Shown here: in pieces, positions 7,080-14,625 of the stretch
Layout of the letters: each line of letters starts with the position of its first letter
How positions within the stretch are numbered: the stretch's first letter is position 1
Origin: Candidatus Bathyarchaeota archaeon
GTDB taxonomy: Archaea; Thermoproteota; Bathyarchaeia; Bathyarchaeales; WUQV01
Reading direction: 5' to 3'
Length of the DNA stretch: 32,429 bases
NCBI GenBank assembly: GCA_029934005.1
Contig: JAOZNA010000004.1
Span: forward strand, 1-32,429
Notes under the pieces: model-generated
Seen by the model: the letters and a program-made list of their open reading frames with translations, nothing else
Databases searched by the model: none
What the model was told of the DNA's origin: nothing
Program-made: the position numbers and the translations under genes

Positions 7080-8060
7080 ATGCTTAAAAAAATTAGGGTT
7101 GTTCCTTTAGCGGCGGAAAGCTTAGGCGTTAGGTCTATGGCAACTTTTGTGGAAACCGTAGACATTAAAATACTTCTTGATGCAGGAGTATCTCTAGCTC
7201 CAAACAGATTTGGTTTCCCACCACATCCACTTGAATATAAAGCGATAATTGAAGCTAGAGAGAAGATAAGAAAAGCGGCTGAAAAAGCAGAGGTAGTAAC
7301 TATAAGTCATTATCATTTCGACCATCATACGCCTTCCTACGTGGATTGGTGTTATAACTGGACGAATAATGAAACAGCTCGGCAAATATACAAAGACAAG
7401 ACAGTGCTGGTCAAAAATTACAAAGAGAAGATAAATTTTAATCAACGTCGAAGGGGATGGATGTTTACCAAGACAAGTGGAAAAGCCGCTAAAAAAATTG
7501 AAGTAGCTGATGGAAAAACGTTTAATTTTGGCGAAACTAAACTAATCTTTTCTGAACCAGTTTTTCATGGACAAGAAAACACGGCGTTAGGATGGCTTCT
7601 AATGGTAACGATTCAACATGAAAATGAAAGGGTGATGTTTGCACCAGATGTGCAGGGACCAATGTATAGTCCAACATTGGATAAAATTCTGGACATGAAG
7701 CCAGACATGCTCATAATAGGTGGACCACCGCTTTATCTTTCAGGTTTTAGAGTGAAAGAAGAACAGATAACTGTGGCTGTTCGAAATTTGGAAAAAATAG
7801 CCGAAAAAGTACCATTGACGATTTTGGAACATCACCTTTTAAGAGATGAAAAATGGAAGGAAAACGTGGAAAGAGTATTTGAAAAAGCAAATGAAAAATC
7901 CCATAAAGTCTTAACAGCAGCGGAGTTTTTAGGTTTAAAAAATAGGTTGTTAGAAGCAATAAGAGACAAGTTATATGAAAGGTATCCGCCAAGTAAGGAG
8001 TTCGAAAAGTGGTCCAAGCTTCCGTTAAAAGAGAGAAAGAAAGTTATGCCGCCTATTTAG
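7080..8060 (+). CDS. UPF0282 family metallo-beta-lactamase-fold hydrolase
   Basis: This 326-residue protein belongs to an archaeal family of metallo-beta-lactamase-fold proteins of unknown substrate. The metal-binding motif HYHFDHH is at residues 77-83, preceded by the ILLDAGVS strand. Further metal or fold residues are visible in EPVFHGQ, APDVQGPM and LEHHLLRD. Full length fits the family. No Shine-Dalgarno site precedes ATG 7080, and the TATA-like element about 30 bases upstream suggests a leaderless message. The gene stands alone, divergent from orc1/cdc6 and convergent with the GNAT gene; the two stop codons overlap in the four bases at 8057-8060. The fold is clear, the reaction is not known. 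Confidence 0.88.
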   Translation: MLKKIRVVPLAAESLGVRSMATFVETVDIKILLDAGVSLAPNRFGFPPHPLEYKAIIEAREKIRKAAEKAEVVTISHYHFDHHTPSYVDWCYNWTNNETARQIYKDKTVLVKNYKEKINFNQRRRGWMFTKTSGKAAKKIEVADGKTFNFGETKLIFSEPVFHGQENTALGWLLMVTIQHENERVMFAPDVQGPMYSPTLDKILDMKPDMLIIGGPPLYLSGFRVKEEQITVAVRNLEKIAEKVPLTILEHHLLRDEKWKENVERVFEKANEKSHKVLTAAEFLGLKNRLLEAIRDKLYERYPPSKEFEKWSKLPLKERKKVMPPI

Positions 8061-8611
8061 CTTATGTCTAATGCCATTCGAATTTCATCTACATATTCCC
8101 CTTTCCAAAAAATTGCCTTCGGAACCCTTCCAACTTCTTTAAATCCAAACTTTTTGTACAAAGCCCTAGCCGGATAGTTGTTTTCATAAACATCAAGCAC
8201 TATCAATTTTAAACCATGCTTCTTAGCTTCTCGAACTAGTACTTCCATAAGCTTCGTGGCAATTCCAATTCTTCTATAACCATTTTTCACAGCTATTCCC
8301 AAAGTTCCAACATGGCTTTTATGCCCCTTATGCATGTTTATTTCTGCACCAGCCACAACCCTACCATCAACTTCAGCCACCAAATAAATCATTTCACCTT
8401 TCTCAACACTTACCAACCGTCTCGCAAGCCATTCCGCCTCTTCAATCCTACTAACTTCCCTTGTTCCCAAAATAGGTGCTTCTTCCCTAACAAGCGAATT
8501 AATAAAATCCAATAAATCGTCTAAATCCTCCCACCTCGGAGTTCGCAACACCACGATTTTGCCATTCCTAGCAATAAACTTTTCTACAATCATGTTTTCC
8601 ACAACAAACAT
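8057..8611 (-). CDS. GNAT family N-acetyltransferase
   Basis: This 184-residue protein is a GCN5-related acetyltransferase that transfers an acetyl group from acetyl-CoA to an amine. The central strand VGTLGIAV is followed by the acetyl-CoA pyrophosphate loop YRRIGIATKLMEVLV, and the last conserved part is YENNYPARALYKKFGFKEVGR, as in RimI-like and other small GNAT enzymes. The acceptor could be a protein N-terminus or a small molecule; the sequence does not say. ATG 8611 gives the longest product; ATG 8593, six codons in and preceded by GTGGA, is an equally good start. It is monocistronic and tail-to-tail with the UPF0282 gene. Confidence 0.87.
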   Translation of the reverse strand: MFVVENMIVEKFIARNGKIVVLRTPRWEDLDDLLDFINSLVREEAPILGTREVSRIEEAEWLARRLVSVEKGEMIYLVAEVDGRVVAGAEINMHKGHKSHVGTLGIAVKNGYRRIGIATKLMEVLVREAKKHGLKLIVLDVYENNYPARALYKKFGFKEVGRVPKAIFWKGEYVDEIRMALDIS

Positions 8612-8663
8612 AAACCATTTGAGAAAAATTAATTAAACTTTCCCAGCGAAAGGTTAAGCAGAT

Positions 8664-8741
8664 GCGGCCGTAGTCTAGCCTGGACTAGGACGTCAGCCTG
8701 CCACGCTGAGGACCCGGGTTCAAATCCCGGCGGCCGCACCA
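8664..8741 (+). tRNA. tRNA-Gly (GCC anticodon), with encoded CCA
   Basis: The acceptor stem GCGGCCG (8664-8670) pairs fully with CGGCCGC (8731-8737). The anticodon stem TCAGC/GCTGA encloses the loop CTGCCAC with anticodon GCC at 8700-8702, reading glycine codons. The T stem CCGGG/CCCGG encloses TTCAAAT. The discriminator is A8738 and CCA follows at 8739-8741. A TATA-like AATTAATTAAA at 8627-8637 is correctly placed upstream. The last 26 bases are repeated at 11474-11499, so this gene appears to have served as an integration target. Confidence 0.96.
8716..8741 (+). repeat. Left attachment-type repeat inside tRNA-Gly
   Basis: This is the 26-bp 3' end of the tRNA gene, from the last three T-stem bases through CCA, matched base for base at 11474-11499. 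The flanking bases on both sides differ between the copies, which defines the core. Confidence 0.85.
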
Positions 8742-8910
8742 CTTATCACAGTTATTTTTGCCATAAACTTTCTTCATTTGCTCTATTGCTCGCTTTAAAG
8801 CATTTTCACAAACTTTAGAAACGTTTAAGCCTAATTCATGGGGATTCTTTGACTAATTCTTTATCAACTTCAACAGTTGTTTTAGCCTCTGGTATACCTG
8901 AGTATACTTT
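8742..8910 (-). pseudogene. Decayed N-terminal fragment of a split integrase (ribbon-helix-helix part)
   Basis: On the minus strand, PEAKTTVEVDKELVKES runs to a premature TGA at 8836-8838; skipping one C in the run at 8840-8843 restores HELGLNVSKVCENALKRAI and EQMKKVYGKNN. Together they match the short ribbon-helix-helix domain of the CcdA-like kind (VDKELVxxxxELGLNVSKVCENAL). The frame then enters the tRNA repeat as WCGRRDLNP. No start codon is evident. I read it as the N-terminal part of an SSV-type integrase whose gene crosses the attachment site; a free-standing antitoxin-like relic is the alternative. The remaining stretch, 8911-9099, holds an 11-bp direct repeat (TTTAAGAATGG, twice) and the promoter region of the next gene. 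Confidence 0.5.
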
Positions 8911-9099
8911 TCAACATTCTTCCATTTAAGAATGGCGTGTGCAGAGCCATACAGTTTAAGAATGGAAAATATAATCCAAAATTGATGTTACTTAGCTTAG
9001 CTTGACTGATCAATTATTTTTTTATTAAATTTCTCTTTGTTTTATATTCTTCTTTCTAGTCCTTCAGCAAAGTTAAAATATAAAAAGGATAAGAAAAAT

Positions 9100-11313
9100 A
9101 TGAGTAAAATGTGTAGGGCAATATTTCTGATCATTGCGATGTTACTGCTTATTTCTCCACAGAACTTTTTAAGTCAAGAAAATAGACAAGTTTCACATGA
9201 AACTGCTTACGTGTTTGCAAGGGCCTCTTCGTTTGAAGAATCTACGCAATTTGGACCGAGAATTGATGAACTTTTGATTAAAATGCCTGCAGATTTTGAG
9301 CTACTGGAAACCGATGAAATTCACATCGCTGATTGGCCATTGCCTAAGGAATTAGTTGATAGGTGGTCTAAGCCGCCATATAACGAAACAATAGCTTTGG
9401 CAAAATATGCACAGACAGTTATGTATCAGCTCGACATCAACAATAATGAGACGATTCCCACATATTCAGGCTGGCGCTCTCCAACAAGTTACACACAGTT
9501 TAGACAGGCCATAGCGCATTTAGTGAACAGAACAAGGATTATAACAGAAATTTTAAATGGTTCTGGTATGCCGTTAACTACGCCTATTTTTCCTTGGCTT
9601 GAAAAATGGTTTAATCCTAATGCGGATGCTTATCCCTATAATCCCATAGAAGCTGCTAATATATTAGATGAAGCTGGCTTCGTCCAAGGCTCAACACCAA
9701 ATCCATATTATGATCCTTCAAAACCTGGATCTGCACAGTTCATTAGAGTATATCCGCCAGGACATGAAAAGGCTGGGCAAGACCTCGATCCCCTAATATT
9801 CTATGTGAGATTCGACCATCCTGAAATGAACTCTACGGGTTACATCATCCGAGATGAGCTATTAAGTTTGGGAATACCAGTGGAAATACCCCGGATAGAA
9901 ATACAAGAGATGATACTGAAAGTAATGTGTTATGGCGATTATCATCTCTATACCGGGTGCTGGAGTTTGGGCATCGAACCAACCTATTTATATGGACTCT
10001 ACCATTCTGAACAATATTGGAAACCAGGCTATTGTTATAACTATAACAACGTTCACGATGATGAACTGGATTACTGGCTTGAAAAACTTCTATATGCAAC
10101 GAATCAAGATGAAGCGGCAGTCGCATGTAGAGAAGCCCAGAGAAGACTCGCAGAAATCGTGGGCATCATACCCTTATGGGCACCTATAAAGGTTAAAGCA
10201 TATAGAAACGATTTAAGAGGAGTGGTTAACGAGGAAAGTTTTGGAGTCAACAGTTGGTGGACATTTGTTAACGCCCATCCAAAAGATGTCAAGATCGGCG
10301 GAACCATTAGGTATGGAATTTCGTATGAAATAGGAAGCTTAAATCCTGTCTGCAGCAGTGGCACGTACTCGGATTGGCTAGTGTTAGACAAAATCTATGA
10401 TACGCTGATAAAACGAGATCCTTATAATGTTACGGAGGCTGTTCCATGGATAGCCAAGAGTGTAGAAGTGCAAACATGGAATGGAAATAACACGAAGCTT
10501 GTTTTTGAACTGAATGATAACATTTGCTGGCATGACGGTGTCAAATTAACATCTGAGGACGTAAAGTTCACCATCGAATACATACAATCATTCTGGGACG
10601 CGCCGATGTGGGGGCACTCACTTCCAGACTTCTATCACCATGTTGCGGACGTTGATCACGTCGAGACCCCTGACCCCTACACCGTAATCATTTACATGAA
10701 CTCTCCAAGGATATGGTCTCTCTATGACGTGGGGGAGGTGCCGATACTGCCAAGGCATATATGGGAAAACATAACTGAGCCTTGGGGATTTCAGCCTGAC
10801 CCCCAACTTGTGGGTACGGGTCCCTTTAAGTTCTCAGAGTATGTTAACGGAAGCCACGTGCTTCTTATAGCTAACAGGGAATACTTTAAATTTTTCACTC
10901 CCCGCGTACAGTTGAAGCCAAAAATGCTGCGAATCACCAAAGAAATGGAACAATTAGCTTGCGTCTTAGAAACATGCATATTTGAAATTCAAAGCTTCTT
11001 CAACATCGCTGACATTAACGTGACATTAATTATCCAAGATAACCGAACAGTTCTCCACCTGATATATACATCTATTGGCGATCAAAATAACAATGGAGTG
11101 CCGGATTTCACAACATACTTCAGTTCGCACGAAATAATCGGATATGTCCTCTTCCATTTGGGTGAGAACGCGAGAAACTACAAGTTCTTTCATGGATTCG
11201 CATTTCCAATGAATCTGACGGTAAGCGGAAAAATAGGAAAAATAGGAAACATAACCTTTGAAAAATCAGACAAGATCACCGTCACATCCTCGGTACCTGC
11301 GATACCACGCTAA
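9100..11313 (+). CDS. Secreted family 5 (peptide/nickel-type) substrate-binding protein, permuted domain order
   Basis: This 737-residue protein is an exported solute receptor for an ABC transporter, with a signal peptide at the N-terminus (FLIIAMLLLISPQNFLS). The segments are recognisably those of SBP_bac_5 proteins but in unusual order. First comes the middle part RIDELLIKM...DEIHIADWPLP, then the C-terminal half (FRQAIAHLVNRTRI at ~135-148, YNPIEAANILDEAGF, IIPLWAPIKVKAYR), and only then the N-terminal half (GGTIRYGISYEIGSLNP at ~400, ICWHDGVKLTSEDVKFT, VGTGPFKFSEY at ~571-581). The last ~120 residues are unassigned. The start is ATG 9100, ahead of the signal peptide, with AAGGAT 9 bases upstream. 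No permease or ATPase genes are nearby, so its transporter must be elsewhere. It is the only intact gene inside the tRNA-flanked segment. Confidence 0.82.
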   Translation: MSKMCRAIFLIIAMLLLISPQNFLSQENRQVSHETAYVFARASSFEESTQFGPRIDELLIKMPADFELLETDEIHIADWPLPKELVDRWSKPPYNETIALAKYAQTVMYQLDINNNETIPTYSGWRSPTSYTQFRQAIAHLVNRTRIITEILNGSGMPLTTPIFPWLEKWFNPNADAYPYNPIEAANILDEAGFVQGSTPNPYYDPSKPGSAQFIRVYPPGHEKAGQDLDPLIFYVRFDHPEMNSTGYIIRDELLSLGIPVEIPRIEIQEMILKVMCYGDYHLYTGCWSLGIEPTYLYGLYHSEQYWKPGYCYNYNNVHDDELDYWLEKLLYATNQDEAAVACREAQRRLAEIVGIIPLWAPIKVKAYRNDLRGVVNEESFGVNSWWTFVNAHPKDVKIGGTIRYGISYEIGSLNPVCSSGTYSDWLVLDKIYDTLIKRDPYNVTEAVPWIAKSVEVQTWNGNNTKLVFELNDNICWHDGVKLTSEDVKFTIEYIQSFWDAPMWGHSLPDFYHHVADVDHVETPDPYTVIIYMNSPRIWSLYDVGEVPILPRHIWENITEPWGFQPDPQLVGTGPFKFSEYVNGSHVLLIANREYFKFFTPRVQLKPKMLRITKEMEQLACVLETCIFEIQSFFNIADINVTLIIQDNRTVLHLIYTSIGDQNNNGVPDFTTYFSSHEIIGYVLFHLGENARNYKFFHGFAFPMNLTVSGKIGKIGNITFEKSDKITVTSSVPAIPR

Positions 11314-11388
11314 ATTTAGTAAATCTTATTGATTTCTAACATTTTGTGATATTCTTTATGAATTTAAATAAATGTGAAATAAAAATTT

Positions 11389-11499
11389 TTAGCAATATCG
11401 TTTTAATATGGAATGAAACGAGCTTAGAAAAAGTGGAGTTTGCGGGGGATATCTCCAAGCGTTAGTGTTCCGGGGGTTCAAATCCCGGCGGCCGCACCA
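11389..11499 (-). pseudogene. Integrase-like junction fragment at the right repeat
   Basis: On the minus strand the right repeat reads WCGRRDLNP and the frame continues into the element as RNTNAWRYPPQTPLFLSSF before a TAA at 11389. It is the same frame in which the left fragment enters the tRNA repeat, so the two pieces would join in the excised circle. Nothing resembling the recombinase catalytic domain follows towards 11314, so this end has been lost. Confidence 0.35.
11474..11499 (+). repeat. Right attachment-type repeat (partial tRNA-Gly copy)
   Basis: This is an exact 26-bp copy of the 3' end of tRNA-Gly including CCA. No acceptor 5' strand, D arm or anticodon arm lies upstream (the preceding bases do not contain GCGGCCG), so it is not a second tRNA gene. 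Confidence 0.85.
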
Positions 11500-11658
11500 G
11501 TTGTTAACGTTAAAGCTGTCTTTACTCCTTTCATGAATCTTACAATTCCATTTTTGAATCAAATTTGAACGATTATTAAAGCCTCTTAAGGGTAGTTTAA
11601 GATGCTGTTTCGAAGAAATTTTATCTTGGTAACATATTATTAGGTCGTTGAACATTTA

Positions 11659-12495
11659 ATGGACGGATGTGAATTTAGTTTGTTTGATTTGCTTGAGAAA
11701 TGCGCTTTAAAAGTTAGGGAAGCAGTTATCCCATTGCTGGGTGAAACCTTAGCTTCGAAACCAGTTGGGCGTGGAGCTGGTGGTGATTTAACAAAAATTA
11801 TTGATTTAAAGGCTGAGCAAGCAATTATGAATGAATTAAAGGAAGCTGGAATTTCTTGTACCATAATAAGTGAGGAGGCTGGAATAGTAAGGATTGGTGC
11901 AAGTCCCGACAGGTTTTATGTGGTGACTGATCCGTTGGACGGGACGACTAATGCTACTCATGGAATTCCGTTTGCGGCGACTTCTATTGCTGTTGCGACG
12001 AAGCCGTTTTTTAGTCATTTAACAGCAGCGGTGGTCTTGGATTTGGTTCATAACGTTTTGTATAGGGCTGAAAGAGGGAAGGGCGCTTACCGTAACGATG
12101 AGAGGATAAGGTCTTCGCAGAATGATGATATTGTGAATTCGGTTTTAGGAGTTGATGTCAACATTTACAAGGCTTTAGATGGCAAATTACGTGAAAAACT
12201 TGGGAGAATTCTTTCAATAACTAAGCATCCGAGGTATTTTGGAGCTAACGCCTTGGAACTTTGTTTTGTTGCCGCTGGAGTTTCAGACGGATTCGTAGAT
12301 TTAAGAAGAAAACTTCGAGCTTTAGACATTGCTGGTGGATACTTGATTGCGAAGGAAGCTGGAGCAATAATAACAACTCCAGACGGCAAAGAAATTGAAG
12401 CTGAAATAACTCCTCAAACTAGGATAGCATTAGTGGCTGCTGGAAACAAGAGGCTTCACAAGAAGATTTTAGAAATTTTAAATAGGGAAAAATGA
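11659..12495 (+). CDS. Inositol monophosphatase-family sugar phosphatase
   Basis: In archaea this family commonly combines fructose-1,6-bisphosphatase and inositol-1-phosphatase activities, serving gluconeogenesis and inositol lipid or osmolyte synthesis. The metal-binding motifs are in order: GGDLTKIIDLKAEQ, ISEEAG (the Glu ligand), DPLDGTTN with the paired Asp residues, and late LRALDIAGGYLIAKEAGA with the last Asp ligand. The 278 residues are a complete enzyme. ATG 11659 is the start; no strong ribosome binding site precedes it. It overlaps the next gene by 4 bases (ATGA), so the two are translated together. Which substrate dominates cannot be told from sequence. Confidence 0.9.
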   Translation: MDGCEFSLFDLLEKCALKVREAVIPLLGETLASKPVGRGAGGDLTKIIDLKAEQAIMNELKEAGISCTIISEEAGIVRIGASPDRFYVVTDPLDGTTNATHGIPFAATSIAVATKPFFSHLTAAVVLDLVHNVLYRAERGKGAYRNDERIRSSQNDDIVNSVLGVDVNIYKALDGKLREKLGRILSITKHPRYFGANALELCFVAAGVSDGFVDLRRKLRALDIAGGYLIAKEAGAIITTPDGKEIEAEITPQTRIALVAAGNKRLHKKILEILNREK

Positions 12496-13337
12496 TGATT
12501 AAGCCAGTTCAGCCTTTTCCAGCACTTCTCATAAAAAGAGGGAAAAGAAAAACCCTTGTAATAGCTGACCTCCACATAGGATGGGAAGTTCCACTCTCTG
12601 AAGAAGGAATACATGTACCTTCACAAACTCCTAAACTTCAACAAAAACTTGAAGAAGTAATAGCCAAGGCGAAGCCTCACGACCTCTTGGTGCTTGGAGA
12701 TGTAAAACATACCATAGCAAAAGCTGAAATCGAAGAGTGGAAGGACGTACCAGAATTTTTCGAGTCATTGAAAGAAAAATTTCAAAATTTCTATGTGATT
12801 CCGGGAAATCATGATGGAAATTTAGAGCCTTTACTTCCCGAATATGTTGAAATTCTACCTTCAACAGGAATAAGAATCGGAGACGTTGGATTGTTCCATG
12901 GTCATACTTGGCCTTCACCAGAACTTTTAAGTTGCAAAACTCTGGTAATGGGACACCTTCATCCCGTTGTAGTTTTCCGTGACCCTCTAGGATTTAAGAT
13001 AACTAGTCAGGTTTGGGTTAAAGCAAAAGTTGATCAGAACAGATTTGTTAGTTCTTTGTTAAAGAGGATGAATGTTAAAATGAAGGTGAAGTGTCCCATA
13101 GAGGTTTTTGAAATGGAGTTTGGAGTTAAAGTTAGAACTTCTGAACTTATTATCATTCCGGCTTTTAACGATTTCCTCGGTGGTCAGCCAGTTAACACGG
13201 CAAGGGTTGCGAGAGAAAACAAATATAAAGAATTTATTGGGCCTGTTTTACGTTCTGGATGTATAAATATGGATTTCTCGGAACTATACCTTTTAGATGG
13301 AACATTCATCGGAAAGTTGGGACAAGTAAAATTTTAA
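12492..13337 (+). CDS. SbcD/Mre11-related archaeal metallophosphoesterase
   Basis: This 281-residue protein belongs to the archaeal calcineurin-like phosphoesterases related to SbcD/Mre11. All five metal-site motifs are visible in order: DLHIGWE, LGDVKH, PGNHDG, FHGHTWPS and GHLHPV. The rest is an extra C-terminal region with the repeated ELIIIPAFN and DFLGGQPVN stretches of this subfamily. It lacks the large capping domain of true Mre11 and there is no Rad50 partner here, so a nucleic acid substrate is plausible but unproven. The start overlaps the stop of the phosphatase gene, indicating a two-gene operon. Confidence 0.88.
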   Translation: MMIKPVQPFPALLIKRGKRKTLVIADLHIGWEVPLSEEGIHVPSQTPKLQQKLEEVIAKAKPHDLLVLGDVKHTIAKAEIEEWKDVPEFFESLKEKFQNFYVIPGNHDGNLEPLLPEYVEILPSTGIRIGDVGLFHGHTWPSPELLSCKTLVMGHLHPVVVFRDPLGFKITSQVWVKAKVDQNRFVSSLLKRMNVKMKVKCPIEVFEMEFGVKVRTSELIIIPAFNDFLGGQPVNTARVARENKYKEFIGPVLRSGCINMDFSELYLLDGTFIGKLGQVKF

Positions 13338-13363
13338 TAATTTAAAAGTCGAGTTTGTACGAA

Positions 13364-13376
13364 ATTTTTATAATAT
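13364..13376 (+). promoter_or_regulatory. TATA box of the Hsp20 gene
   Basis: ATTTTTATAATAT lies about 38 bases before ATG 13408. A transcript starting near 13395 would carry the GGTG ribosome binding site at 13397-13400 almost at its 5' end. Confidence 0.45.
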
Positions 13377-13407
13377 AGCTTTCTTGTTTGTTGTTTGGTG
13401 TATAATC

Positions 13408-14004
13408 ATGGACTGGGAAGATTTTCCAAGCTGGTTTAGGCGAAGATGGAGAAGATACCCCTTCTTCAGAAGTTGGTTTTTCGAAGACATAGACGAAATA
13501 TTTAGGGAAATGGAAGAAATCATGGAACGTGAGTTCCGAGAAATCACTTCAAAGGCACCGAAAAGTTATATCCGTGAAAAGAAACTTCCAGATGGGACCA
13601 CTGTACGTGAATTAGGACCATTTGTATATGGATATAGCATAAAAATTGGACCAGACGGCAAACCTGAAATCAGAGAGTTTGGTAATGTGCGACCAACACG
13701 TTTTGGTCCACAGATAAGGGAGGAACGTGAGCCACTCGTTGATGTTTACGCAACGGATGGAGAAGTAAAAGTCATAGCGGAGCTTCCTGGCGTAGAGAAA
13801 GAAGATATTCAACTTCATGGAACAGAAGATACATTGACCATATCTGTGGATACGCCTCAACGTAAATATTTCAAGGAAGTTAAGCTTCCAGCCAAAGTGA
13901 ACCCGAAAGCTGCGAGAACAAGTTATAAGAATGGTGTTTTAGAAGTTACATTGCCTAAAAAAGAAGGAGAAAAACCAAAAGGCGAACCAATAAAGATTGA
14001 ATAA
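13408..14004 (+). CDS. Hsp20/alpha-crystallin small heat shock protein
   Basis: This is an ATP-independent chaperone that holds unfolding proteins as a large oligomer. The C-terminal ~90 residues form the alpha-crystallin domain: VDVYATDGEVKVIAELPGV, the middle ISVDTPQRKYFKEVKLP, and YKNGVLEVTLPKK with the conserved GVL turn. The end, GEPIKIE, carries the IxI motif that docks on neighbouring subunits. The N-terminal ~100 residues are unusually long and rich in Trp, Arg and Phe (WEDFPSWFRRRWRRYPFFRSWF), probably the substrate-binding arm. The start is ATG 13408 with GGTG 7 bases upstream. At 198 residues it is on the long side for the family. It has its own promoter. Confidence 0.92.
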   Translation: MDWEDFPSWFRRRWRRYPFFRSWFFEDIDEIFREMEEIMEREFREITSKAPKSYIREKKLPDGTTVRELGPFVYGYSIKIGPDGKPEIREFGNVRPTRFGPQIREEREPLVDVYATDGEVKVIAELPGVEKEDIQLHGTEDTLTISVDTPQRKYFKEVKLPAKVNPKAARTSYKNGVLEVTLPKKEGEKPKGEPIKIE

Positions 14005-14058
14005 TGTAGATAAACATTTACGCTCCTAATATTATTTATTTTAATTTGGAGAAACTAG

Positions 14059-14469
14059 TTGGGAAAAAAGGAAATTAAACTGCTAAAGCAGATTTTTGAA
14101 AGGGTAAAGGAAGAAGGAAAGCTCACTGGAGAATCCTTTCAAAAGTTGCATTCTATTTTTGGTGAAAGATTTATACGTGCATGGAAAACTTTGCAAGAAA
14201 AACGAGTCAAAAAATACGTTTTTAAACCAAGTGGAAAAACCGTTTGGATTGTGGTAGGCAAAGAAAAAGATTATCTCATTTTGCCTGAAGCCGAATTTTG
14301 CACATGCGACGACTTCTACTTCCGCGTAATGGACCATGAGGTACATCTTTGCTATCACTTACTTGCCCAAAAATTGGCAGACTTGTTGGGATTGTATGAG
14401 AAAATAGAGGAGTCGGATGAAATATACGAAACATTAATGAAAGAGTGGAAAGAAATCACTAACAAGTAA
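14059..14469 (+). CDS. SWIM zinc-finger protein
   Basis: This 136-residue protein ends in a SWIM zinc finger: Cys81 and Cys83 in FCTCDDF and Cys98 and His100 in HLCYHLLAQ, the CxC...CxH pattern. The N-terminal ~60 residues are basic and helical (KKEIKLLKQIFERVKEEGKL). In eukaryotes a SWIM protein (Sws1/Shu2) works with Rad51 paralogues in recombination, and archaeal versions have been suggested to do the same; no RadA paralogue is in this window. The start is TTG 14059, supported by GGAG at 14048-14051, 7 bases upstream. The neighbouring 37-residue membrane peptide follows after 23 bases with its own ribosome binding site. Confidence 0.83.
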   Translation: MGKKEIKLLKQIFERVKEEGKLTGESFQKLHSIFGERFIRAWKTLQEKRVKKYVFKPSGKTVWIVVGKEKDYLILPEAEFCTCDDFYFRVMDHEVHLCYHLLAQKLADLLGLYEKIEESDEIYETLMKEWKEITNK

Positions 14470-14492
14470 TAAACAAAAGAGGAGAAAATGGT

Positions 14493-14606
14493 ATGCCCCC
14501 GGAACAATACTTTCAAGTAATCATTTATATCCTAATGGCTTCAAGCCTAATAACTCTTGCAATAATATTTCTACAAATGATTTATGGAGAAAGAAAGAAA
14601 AAATAG
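14493..14606 (+). CDS. 37-residue single-span membrane peptide
   Basis: A short frame runs from ATG 14493 to TAG 14606. AGGAG sits 8 bases upstream of the ATG, a strong ribosome binding site. After MPPEQYFQ comes a single hydrophobic stretch (VIIYILMASSLITLAIIFLQ), then a basic end YGERKKK, so the N-terminus should face outwards and the tail the cytoplasm. It follows the SWIM gene in the same direction and its stop codon is part of a 9-bp inverted repeat. I know of no named family; it could be an accessory subunit of a membrane complex or an independent regulator peptide. The ribosome binding site, spacing and clean membrane profile argue that it is real. Confidence 0.6.
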   Translation: MPPEQYFQVIIYILMASSLITLAIIFLQMIYGERKKK

Positions 14607-14625
14607 CTTAGTTAGACTATTTTTT
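14598..14625. terminator. Inverted repeat between convergent genes
   Basis: AAAAAATAG (14598-14606) and CTATTTTTT (14617-14625) form a perfect 9-bp inverted repeat with a 10-base loop. The arms contain the stop codons of the membrane peptide gene and of the flavoprotein gene, and each strand ends its hairpin in a run of T, so it may stop transcription from both sides. Confidence 0.45.

Larger units (their letters stand above)
8716..11499 (+). mobile_element. Remnant of a tRNA-Gly-integrated element
   Basis: The 26 bases from the T stem to the CCA end of tRNA-Gly (8716-8741) are repeated exactly at 11474-11499 without the rest of a tRNA, the pattern left when an element integrates at a tRNA 3' end and rebuilds it. 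On the minus strand, one open frame runs from the interior (about 8840) outward through the left repeat, and the corresponding frame continues inward from the right repeat to a stop at 11389. Joined through one copy of the repeat, the two would form a single gene across the attachment site, as in SSV-type integrases that are split on integration. The recombinase catalytic domain itself is gone, and the only intact gene inside is a substrate-binding protein, so the element is a fossil. Confidence 0.6.
11314..11658. other. Intergenic stretch containing the right junction
   Basis: Apart from the right attachment-type repeat and the short integrase-like frame there is no gene here. 11314-11388 is very AT-rich. 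11500-11658 holds only a possible TATA element (AAATTTTATC, 11617-11626) ahead of the phosphatase gene that starts at 11659. Confidence 0.5.

Noticed and set aside
8857-8990. Minus-strand frame with AILKWKNVEKYTQVYQRLKQLL as a recombinase C-terminus with catalytic Tyr
   Set aside because: The stretch resembles the end of a tyrosine recombinase, but it has no upstream Arg/His box, lies in a different frame from the ribbon-helix-helix fragment it overlaps, and is too short to judge.
11430-11499. A second tRNA gene at the right repeat
   Set aside because: The T arm and acceptor 3' strand are present, but upstream there is no GCGGCCG partner, D arm or anticodon arm. It is a partial copy.
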